DNA of 64,000 nt from positions 145,459-209,458 of the forward strand of contig DEJJ01000032.1 in NCBI GenBank assembly GCA_002353285.1, given 5' to 3'. This DNA comes from Porphyromonadaceae bacterium UBA2751 (GTDB taxonomy: Bacteria > Bacteroidota > Bacteroidia > Bacteroidales > Muribaculaceae). Positions 57,808 through 64,000 of the stretch are shown one piece after another; within the stretch, counting starts at the first letter, position 1; each line of letters starts with the position of its first letter. The notes under the pieces were generated by a model, which was not told the DNA's origin, did no database searches, and saw only the letters and a list, made by a program, of their open reading frames with translations. Both the position numbers and the translations under genes were made by a program.

Positions 57808-58335
57808 ATGCTCTCGCGTGTTGAAGAACTGAAGCTGATTTCCCGATGCGTGCTCGGCGACGACCGAGCCGCTTTCGGGGCACTTGTCGAGGCCTACCAG
57901 CCACGGCTCCGCCGCTTCTTCCTCAACCTCACTCTTGGCGATGAGTACTTGAGCGACGACCTGGCTCAGGACACGTTTGTCAAGGCGTTTATTGAGCTGC
58001 GCAGTTTCCGGGGCATGGCACGATTTGGCACATGGCTTTTCCGCATTGGCCTTAACGAGTTCTACTCACACAAGCGACGCGAACATCCCACCACAGGTCT
58101 CGACGGGGTCGACTCGCCCACATCCACACCCATCGCCTCAAGCGAGGCAGCGCTCGACGTGAAAGCGGCAATGGCACAGCTCAACGAGGTGGAGCGAACT
58201 GTGGTGACGCTGTTCTACCTCGAGGACATGCCACTAAAGCAGGTGGCAAAAGTGATGGACATGAAGGAAACCACCTTGCGGTCGCATCTGCATCGGGCAC
58301 GTAGTAAAATGGAAACAATATTAAAGACTAATTAA
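57808..58335 (+). CDS. ECF-family RNA polymerase sigma factor
   Basis: The 175-residue protein has sigma region 2 (about 22-90; YLSDDLAQDTFVKAFIELRSFRG binds the -10 equivalent) and region 4 (about 118-170; VVTLFYLEDMPLKQVAKVMDMKETTLRSHLHRARSKM). It is flanked by a DUF6249 membrane protein and by a small one-to-two-helix membrane protein two bases downstream, which may act as its anti-sigma or partner. The target genes are unknown. Confidence 0.92.
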   Translation: MLSRVEELKLISRCVLGDDRAAFGALVEAYQPRLRRFFLNLTLGDEYLSDDLAQDTFVKAFIELRSFRGMARFGTWLFRIGLNEFYSHKRREHPTTGLDGVDSPTSTPIASSEAALDVKAAMAQLNEVERTVVTLFYLEDMPLKQVAKVMDMKETTLRSHLHRARSKMETILKTN

Positions 58336-58337
58336 TC

Positions 58338-58655
58338 ATGAGTAAACGAGACAAGAAAGATAAGGAACTTGGTGAACTCCTCAAGCAAGGGGCCTACGAT
58401 GCTGAGCCCAATCAGTGGTTCACGCACCGTGTGCTGCACAAGCTGCCAGTCAAGAAGAACAACTCGGCACTGCATGCGGCATGGTTCTTCTATATCGCCG
58501 CAGCCCTGATTTGCCTGGGCTGCTGGGTGTGGTTGTTGTTCTTCAACGACACATCGGTAATCACCGTGCGCCACATCATCTACTTTGCCGCTACAGGAAT
58601 GACAACTCTAATTCTCTTGTTTTCATCACTGGTGGCTCTGTTTCGCAATGAGTGA
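58338..58655 (+). CDS. Small membrane protein, possible sigma partner
   Basis: A 105-residue protein with a charged N-terminus (KRDKKDKELGELLKQGAYDAEPNQWFTHRVLHKLP) split by function from two membrane helices (about 45-68 and 78-100). The N-terminal cytoplasmic segment and its place two bases after the sigma gene fit a small anti-sigma-like or DUF5056-like protein, but no zinc-binding HxxxCxxC motif is present. It is probably co-transcribed with the sigma gene. Confidence 0.6.
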   Translation: MSKRDKKDKELGELLKQGAYDAEPNQWFTHRVLHKLPVKKNNSALHAAWFFYIAAALICLGCWVWLLFFNDTSVITVRHIIYFAATGMTTLILLFSSLVALFRNE

Positions 58656-58658
58656 GAA

Positions 58659-58690
58659 TTTGTAAAATTAGCAATTTCTTGCTAATTTTG
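58659..58690 (+). promoter_or_regulatory. DUF3822-rsmD promoter, implies a very short leader
   Basis: TTTG (58659-58662), a 20-base spacer and TAATTTTG (58683-58690). The ATG at 58699 is only eight bases further. Confidence 0.8.
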
Positions 58691-58698
58691 CAGTCGAT

Positions 58699-59493
58699 AT
58701 GGATAACGCTCACATCACATCACAACTGCAACGGCTCGCGCTCGACATCAACAGCGCGAGCATCCAATTTATAATTTTTGGAAGCAACGACGACTGCAGC
58801 ACTGGCACAATAGCACTCGACAGCAGCACCAACTACAGGCAGGCGCTGGAGAATGCTGTGTTCGACAATCCACAACTGCTCAACGACTTCGCCAGTACCG
58901 CCATTGCCATCCACTCACAGCACTTTGCACTGCTGCCACAACAAGTAGCCAGCGATGGCTTGAGCGAGAATGTGCTTGCGGCCTCATTCACAGGTCTTGA
59001 TGGCGACGTGCTCACAAGCGAGATTGCTGGCACCGATGCTGCAGTGGCATGCGAAGTGCCAAGCGGAGTGCTGGGTTTCCTGCGCCGCACATTCGCCACC
59101 GCCACCATCATGCACCACCTGGTGCCACTGTGCAGCTACTGCATGAGATCCTATGCCCTCGACACCGCATGCCTGCACATCAGCATTGCACAAGGCGAAG
59201 CCCACATTGTGGCAATAAAGCAGGGACAACTCCAAATGGCCAATACTTTTCATTACCGTGCCATTGAGGATGTGGCTTATTATGCCATGAACATGTGGAA
59301 AACATGCGGTCTCAACGCCAGCCGCGACAAGGTGCTGCTCACTGGCGACAACAACTTGCGGCGCGAGCTTGCCGAGCAACTGCGCCAGTGGATAGCTTAT
59401 GTGATGCCCGAAGTTCTACCAGCCGAGGCTTTGAAACTGGGACGAAATGCCATGAGCGTGCCATTCAACCTTATAACACTCGCACTATTATGA
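58699..59493 (+). CDS. DUF3822 family protein
   Basis: A 264-residue protein of the Bacteroidetes DUF3822 family, which has an actin/ASKHA-like outline and is generally found next to rsmD. The sequence shows two related halves (IQFIIFGSNDDCSTGTIALD and LHISIAQGEAHIVAIKQG). The function is unknown. The start is fixed by the promoter eight bases upstream, and the stop overlaps the rsmD ATG (ATGA). Confidence 0.75.
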   Translation: MDNAHITSQLQRLALDINSASIQFIIFGSNDDCSTGTIALDSSTNYRQALENAVFDNPQLLNDFASTAIAIHSQHFALLPQQVASDGLSENVLAASFTGLDGDVLTSEIAGTDAAVACEVPSGVLGFLRRTFATATIMHHLVPLCSYCMRSYALDTACLHISIAQGEAHIVAIKQGQLQMANTFHYRAIEDVAYYAMNMWKTCGLNASRDKVLLTGDNNLRRELAEQLRQWIAYVMPEVLPAEALKLGRNAMSVPFNLITLALL

Positions 59494-60029
59494 GAATCAT
59501 TAGCGGCAAATATGGGCGCCGGCGTTTCGACGTGCCCAAGAATATCACAGCTCGCCCCACCACCGATATGGCTCGTGAGAACCTGTTCAACGTGCTCAAC
59601 AATATCGTTGACTTCGACGGATTGACTGCACTCGACCTTTTTTCAGGCACGGGAGCCATAAGTTTCGAACTCCTGTCACGAGGCTGTGCCAGCGTCACAA
59701 GTGTGGAGAAGGCCTCAACTCAATACAACTTCATCCGCAAGGTCAAGGACTTGCTCAAGGAACCAAATCTCATTCAAGTGAAAGGCGATGTGTTTAAGTT
59801 TGTCGGCTCATGCTCACGCAAGTTCGACCTCATCTTTGCCGACCCACCCTACGACCTGCCTCAATTGCCCGACTTGCCCGAGCTCATTCTCAATAGCTCG
59901 ATGGTGCAACCAGGCACACTGGTAATCGTTGAGCACTCCAGTGCCAACGACTTCAGCCACCTTGCCCAATTCACGCAACAGCGCGTGTATGGCAAAGTGC
60001 ATTTCTCATTCTTTGAGGTGACTGAATAG
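59490..60029 (+). CDS. rsmD: 16S rRNA (guanine966-N2)-methyltransferase RsmD
   Basis: The 179-residue SAM-dependent methyltransferase starts MRIISGKYGRR, the classic RsmD N-terminus. It has ARPTTDMARENLFNVL, motif I LDLFSGTGAISFELLSRG, and the catalytic DPPY in FADPPYDLPQ. It methylates G966 of 16S rRNA. The upstream extension of the frame to 59295 is out of phase with DUF3822 coding and is rejected. It is coupled to DUF3822 by a four-base overlap. Confidence 0.95.
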   Translation: MRIISGKYGRRRFDVPKNITARPTTDMARENLFNVLNNIVDFDGLTALDLFSGTGAISFELLSRGCASVTSVEKASTQYNFIRKVKDLLKEPNLIQVKGDVFKFVGSCSRKFDLIFADPPYDLPQLPDLPELILNSSMVQPGTLVIVEHSSANDFSHLAQFTQQRVYGKVHFSFFEVTE

Positions 60030-60042
60030 AGTCGAGTCGCAA

Positions 60043-61212
60043 TCAGCCTTTTTTCCTGTTAAAGATGATGCGCCCATCACTGCTCAACCTGGGGCTTGGC
60101 ACATAGCTCAGCAATAGCTTGTAAAGCCATGCCAGCAGCAGTGTGAGCACAACATAGGCTGCAATCCAGTAGTAATCGGTGTAGATCAACTGCGGCTGGC
60201 GCCATAGCACAAACTTGAACATGGGCATCCTGGGCACCGAGTGGACCACAAAGATGAACGATGACATCATCCCCACCCATGCCAGCGGTTTCATCACCAC
60301 TCCGCTGCCAGTAGCACTCCACCTGTCGAAAAGTTTCACAACAGCCACTGCGCCAGCAACCACCAGCAGTGGTGCCCACAACCAGGCATGGAAATTGAGA
60401 TTGGCAACAGCAACGAGCGGCAGTGCCACCACAGCCACCACGGCAAGCACCCAGTGCGGCAAGCGTGGCATGCCGTAACGCCCCACAAGCACACCCATGG
60501 CAAGCGGCAGCATGCCCACAGTGGCATTGTAGCGCAAGAAGTTGAGAACTGCGCCTTGAGGCTCACAAGCTGCCATCGATGCCCATGCCGCCACAGCAAG
60601 GAGCACTGGCATTAGCCACCGCCACACCGTCTGCTTGCTGAATGCCGTGGGATAAATCAGCAACCTGTAAATCACATAAATCTCAACCATCAAGCCAAAG
60701 AACCAGTAGGGTCCAACCAAGATGGCACCGCCAGGGCTTTGATACATGAAATTAACCACCATGCCAAGCTGAGCAAGCGTCACGTGCCAAGGATAAGGGT
60801 CGAAGCCACACCACACATTGTAGACCAGCACACATGCAATCAGTCCCAGCAGCATGAGCCTGAAAAGCTTGAGCCACTGATATGCCAGGAAAGGCACAGT
60901 CTTGACTCTTGCCGCACCAGCACCTTCATATTTCATCACCAGCCCAAAGCCACTCAAGAACAGGAACACTGGCACGCCATAGTGCCCAAAGAATGAAAAA
61001 AACTGCAACGGCTCAAACCCGTCGAGCACACCATTGGTCCAATAAGCCCACATCGTGTTGCTGTGCTCTTGATGAAAGAGGTACTCATTCTCATGATGTC
61101 CACCCTTCAACCAGTGGCAGAAGTTGTGCATGAAGATGCCAATAATCGCCAAGCCCCTGAGCACATTGCACTGGGGCTTGGTGAGAATGTTGTTACCTTT
61201 AAGAATAGTCAT
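60043..61212 (-). CDS. Membrane acyltransferase (acyltransferase-3 family)
   Basis: The 389-residue protein has about ten membrane helices and the family signature near the N-terminus, VLRGLAIIGIFMHNFCHWLKGG (His residues likely catalytic; written here as the segment 18-39). FFSFFGHYGVPVFLFLSGFGLV follows near residue 72. Members O-acylate glycans, exopolysaccharides or lipids. The gene is 36 bases behind the tyrosine autokinase on the same strand, so acylation of the polysaccharide made by that system is a reasonable inference. Confidence 0.82.
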   Translation of the reverse strand: MTILKGNNILTKPQCNVLRGLAIIGIFMHNFCHWLKGGHHENEYLFHQEHSNTMWAYWTNGVLDGFEPLQFFSFFGHYGVPVFLFLSGFGLVMKYEGAGAARVKTVPFLAYQWLKLFRLMLLGLIACVLVYNVWCGFDPYPWHVTLAQLGMVVNFMYQSPGGAILVGPYWFFGLMVEIYVIYRLLIYPTAFSKQTVWRWLMPVLLAVAAWASMAACEPQGAVLNFLRYNATVGMLPLAMGVLVGRYGMPRLPHWVLAVVAVVALPLVAVANLNFHAWLWAPLLVVAGAVAVVKLFDRWSATGSGVVMKPLAWVGMMSSFIFVVHSVPRMPMFKFVLWRQPQLIYTDYYWIAAYVVLTLLLAWLYKLLLSYVPSPRLSSDGRIIFNRKKG

Positions 61213-61248
61213 TGACTGAGATTGTGCTTTTCTTGCAATCCCACAGCC

Positions 61249-63723
61249 TCACGACTGCTGGTCGCCGTTGCCAGCTTCCTTATCCTTCTTGGCTTTCTTC
61301 TTGTTGCGCTTGCGGCGTGCTTTCTTCTCGGCCTCACTCTCGTAGTAACCGTAGTGTTCACCGCCGTAACCATAGCCGTAGCCATAGCCGTAACCATAAC
61401 CGTAGCCATAGCCGTAGCCGTAATTCTTCTTGTCGACCTTAATGTCGTTGATGAGCACGGTAAGGTTCTTAATCTTCTTCTCATTATTGGCCTTCTCCAA
61501 GTCGAGCAACAGGCCCTTGTCGACCATTCCGTCGCGAATCACATAGATTGTGAGGTCGGCATAGCGGTTGATGAGCGAGGCATCGGCAATCATGCCAAAT
61601 GGAACGGTATCGAGGATAATGTAGTCATATCGAGTCTTGAGTTCCTCAATGAGCTCCTTCAGATTTGATCCCATGAGCAATCCTGTGGGATTAGGAGGAA
61701 TGGCACCCAGTGGCACCACATCAAGGTTGGGGTGGATAACACCCTTGTTGATGATGCTGTCAACACTCTTGACCTTACCCGAGAGGAATGCGCTCACACC
61801 CACTGCAGCGTCGATATCAACGTACTCCGAGAAGCGTCCCTTGCGCATGTCGAGGTCGACCACGGCCACCTTCTTGTCAACATGGGCACATGTCAGGGCC
61901 AGGTTCAGGGCCACGAAGCTCTTACCCTCACCAGGGCGAGTAGATGTGAACTGCATCACCACTGCCGAGCCATCCTTGTGCTCGGTAACAAAGTCGAGGT
62001 TTGCACGGATGATGCGCATGGCCTCCGACACGCGGTCGACTGAGTCTTCACTAACAACCACCTCTTTGTTCTTGTAGCTGCTGCGCTTGCTTGGAATCTC
62101 GCCCAGGATTGGGAGGTTGCAATTCTCCTCCACATCGCGCCGGCCATGAATCTTGGTGTCGAGCGAGAGAATCCAATAGATGATGTAAAGTATTGCAGCA
62201 GGAATCAGCAAGCCTATGAGCAAGCCTATCGCCAAGGCGCGTGAGGTCACTGGCGAGAATGGAGCTGAGCTCCCCGACGCTGGCTCAATAACCTTGGCAT
62301 TGGGCTCGGTGATGGCAATCTGCAGTGCATTCTCCTCGCGCTTGTTGAGCAGGTAGAGGTAGAGCTGCTCCTTAACGTTTTGCTGGCGACCCACCTCGGT
62401 AATGGCTTTCTCGTGACCAGGCATCTGCTGGCGGCCCACCTGTGCTGTGGCAGCTTGAGTCTCGGCCTGCGACTGCTTGGCACTGAGCTGTGCAATGTAG
62501 TTGTTGATGGCCTTGTTGATGCCGCCACGCATGTTGTCGAGCTGTCCACGCAGCTCAATCATCACGGGGTTCTCATCGGTCGACGTGGCAGCAATCTTCT
62601 GGTAGTTGACCATAGCCTCGTTATATTCCTTGATTTGATTCTCAATGCCAGCGTTGGCAATGCCGGTGTTGCTCGGAATCAAGTCGTGGTTGCTCGTGCT
62701 GTTGAGGAAGTCGCGCACACCAGTGGCAAGGCTCAGCTGCAGGCTGGCGTCGGATGCGTTCTCTTGATATCTCGCGCCCGACGATGGGTCGGCATAGATG
62801 GCATCGTTAGAGCTTGCCGTCTTGAGTTGTGCTATGCGGCGATCCACTCCGCTCAGATCTTTGCTGATTGAATTGATGCGTTCGGCAATGAAGTTCTCGG
62901 TGTTGCGAGCCACGCGGTTCTTGTCCTCGATGCCATCTTGGTTATAAGCCACAATCAGGGCATTGAGCACGTCTACGCCCAGTTCATGGTTGTCGGTCAC
63001 GATTGAGAGCTTGAGGCAGTCGCTGTTCTTGTCGGGTGGCTCCACGGTGAGGCGGCTAATGAGTGCCTTGGCGGCACTGGTGGTGGTCTGCACCTTGGCA
63101 ATGACGGTGTAACCCTCATACTGGTTGTTGAAGAGCCGTGTCTTGGTCACTGCCACTGGGCCGTAAGGCGTGCTCACCTTGTTGCCAAAGTGGGCTTTCT
63201 TCCAGTTTTTGCCACCATTGACGGTGTACTCAAAGTCGTTAACTCCCTTAATCAGAATCGAGATGGAGTAGTTAGAGTTCACGTCCTTCAGTGGCGTGAT
63301 CTGCACGGGCGAGTGCTTATAGGTGTTAACGTCGCGCAGATACACACGTCCGTAATACTGAATGTTGAGCCCCAAGTGGCTCACCACGTCCTCCATGAGC
63401 TTGGTCGACTTGATTTTGTGGGTCTCGTTGCTGAGGTCGGTGGTAACCACTTTCATACCCAAATCGCCAAACACCTGCGCCTGGCTGCCTTGCTGCTTGC
63501 TGGTCTCGGTGGTGAGCATGATCAGCGCCGAGGTGTTGTAGAGCTTAGGCTCCGACTTTGTTTTGAGCAGCGCAATGCATGAGCAGATGATTGCCGAGAT
63601 CACAAACCAGTACCAGTTGTGCAAGCATGCCATGAAGAAGGCCTTGATGGGAATCGAGGCGCTAAAGTTCCTTTTCTTGCCACCATCATTGCTAGGTGTT
63701 GACTCCTGAATAATTTCTTGCAT
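61249..63723 (-). CDS. Wzc-type polysaccharide co-polymerase/tyrosine autokinase
   Basis: The 824-residue inner-membrane protein controls chain length and export of capsule or exopolysaccharide. It has a Wzz domain between two membrane helices (about 38-55 and 495-520), a coiled-coil periplasmic part (265-460) and a cytoplasmic BY-kinase: Walker A RPGEGKS (596-602), Walker A' VVDLDMRKG (621-629), Walker B YIILDTVPFG (701-710). The C-terminal tyrosine cluster (768-794) is a run of Gly-Tyr encoded by a hexanucleotide repeat, then a Lys-rich end. It is autophosphorylated in trans; an LMW-PTP at 19200 could be its antagonist. Confidence 0.93.
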   Translation of the reverse strand: MQEIIQESTPSNDGGKKRNFSASIPIKAFFMACLHNWYWFVISAIICSCIALLKTKSEPKLYNTSALIMLTTETSKQQGSQAQVFGDLGMKVVTTDLSNETHKIKSTKLMEDVVSHLGLNIQYYGRVYLRDVNTYKHSPVQITPLKDVNSNYSISILIKGVNDFEYTVNGGKNWKKAHFGNKVSTPYGPVAVTKTRLFNNQYEGYTVIAKVQTTTSAAKALISRLTVEPPDKNSDCLKLSIVTDNHELGVDVLNALIVAYNQDGIEDKNRVARNTENFIAERINSISKDLSGVDRRIAQLKTASSNDAIYADPSSGARYQENASDASLQLSLATGVRDFLNSTSNHDLIPSNTGIANAGIENQIKEYNEAMVNYQKIAATSTDENPVMIELRGQLDNMRGGINKAINNYIAQLSAKQSQAETQAATAQVGRQQMPGHEKAITEVGRQQNVKEQLYLYLLNKREENALQIAITEPNAKVIEPASGSSAPFSPVTSRALAIGLLIGLLIPAAILYIIYWILSLDTKIHGRRDVEENCNLPILGEIPSKRSSYKNKEVVVSEDSVDRVSEAMRIIRANLDFVTEHKDGSAVVMQFTSTRPGEGKSFVALNLALTCAHVDKKVAVVDLDMRKGRFSEYVDIDAAVGVSAFLSGKVKSVDSIINKGVIHPNLDVVPLGAIPPNPTGLLMGSNLKELIEELKTRYDYIILDTVPFGMIADASLINRYADLTIYVIRDGMVDKGLLLDLEKANNEKKIKNLTVLINDIKVDKKNYGYGYGYGYGYGYGYGYGYGGEHYGYYESEAEKKARRKRNKKKAKKDKEAGNGDQQS
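61363..61422. repeat. Hexanucleotide array encoding the Gly-Tyr run
   Basis: Six-base units of GGCTAC/GGTTAC/GGTTAT type on the minus strand repeat about ten times and encode (GY)n in the kinase tail. Copy number changes would stay in frame and vary the number of phosphorylatable tyrosines. Confidence 0.85.
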
Positions 63724-63804
63724 ATTATGTTCTATCTTAATTTTTACCTGTGTTGACTGTTACCAATTCCTCCTTTAAGGGACGATAATGGCTGGAATAT
63801 CATG

Positions 63805-63835
63805 CAAAGTTACATATATTTTTCCGTTCAGCAAC
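63805..63835 (-). promoter_or_regulatory. Autokinase promoter
   Basis: The minus strand reads GTTG (63835-63832), a 19-base spacer and TAACTTTG (63812-63805). The leader to the ATG at 63723 is about 75 nt. Confidence 0.65.
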
Positions 63836-63960
63836 CAATTAAGCGAGAAAAAGTTCGCTAAAAGTGGAGGTGTGGTTGTTTCTTTAAGAAAAATCCACAA
63901 TATATGGATAAATGTGTGTGCCTCGAATTATTCAAAAATTACTTTTAACTTGGTGGATTT

Positions 63961-64000
63961 GTTAGGAATTGCTAGGAATTACTAGGAATTACTAGGAATT
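63961..64000. repeat. 10-bp tandem array, unit CTAGGAATTA, cut by the window end
   Basis: CTAG at 63972, 63982 and 63992 plus TTAG at 63962 keep an exact 10-base period. The unit is the reverse complement of the array at 29951-30040. Confidence 0.92.

Noticed and set aside
59295..59489. N-terminal extension of RsmD
   Set aside because: It lies inside the DUF3822 gene in another frame, and the conserved RsmD start is at 59490.

Overview
The window comes from a Bacteroidales bacterium, probably a gut member of the Muribaculaceae/Prevotellaceae side of the order. This placement is inferred from gene content and signals: TonB-dependent receptors with CarboxypepD-type N-termini, BACON lipoproteins, a Por-like C-terminal tail, DUF4286/DUF3822/DUF6249/DUF3089 families, and the Bacteroidetes promoter (TTTG at -33, TAnnTTTG at -7), which recurs in front of many genes. 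No species-level marker is visible.

Layout. 1-6 kb: 5' part of panC (minus), then an Oar-like TonB receptor plus BACON/OB lipoprotein operon preceded by a leader with an attenuator-like hairpin. 6-12.5 kb: housekeeping genes (rnz, SRP RNA, DUF4286-ruvC, an esterase, truA, a GDPD enzyme, a ROK kinase). 12.5-19.7 kb: a TonB receptor, a secreted SusE/F-like protein, GH20 hexosaminidase and LMW-PTP. 19.9-27.1 kb: a CPA2 antiporter, a membrane protein with a 9-bp-repeat-encoded tail, and a 1270-aa secreted beta-helix/dockerin protein. 27.2-32 kb: folD, fused ftcD and hutU. 32.1-42.5 kb: a block that separates hutU from hutH-hutI (LytTR regulator, LiaF-like protein, BamE-like lipoprotein, CAT-like acetyltransferase, TonB receptor, a GNAT/zinc-ribbon/PNPOx fusion, an isochorismatase remnant, DUF3089 hydrolase, Fe-ADH, ThrE). 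42.6-46 kb: hutH, hutI and a PepSY-like protein. 46.4-54.05 kb: an integrative element of about 7.6 kb in the 3' end of tRNA-Leu(TAG). 54-64 kb: M13 peptidase, a DUF6249/ECF sigma cluster, DUF3822-rsmD, an acyltransferase and a Wzc-type tyrosine autokinase.

How the genes work together. HutH, HutU, HutI and FtcD together make the complete histidine-to-glutamate pathway. FolD processes the methenyl-THF that FtcD releases. The integrative element has int, an excisionase-like HTH, a RepA-like ATPase and a primase-like protein, but no visible relaxase. It carries an unknown two-gene module between two terminators, a candidate small RNA, and putative integrase arm sites at both ends, one of them lying between the -33 and -7 boxes of the int promoter.

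Three themes beyond ordinary annotation stand out. Intergenic and coding regions hold many short-period (6-10 bp) tandem arrays with palindromic cores. Several operons (DUF4286-ruvC, LytTR, DUF3822-rsmD) have near-consensus promoters so close to the ATG that the mRNA should be leaderless or nearly so. The 7.6-kb element offers the best candidates for undescribed functions. Everything here was read by eye; no database or folding search was run.
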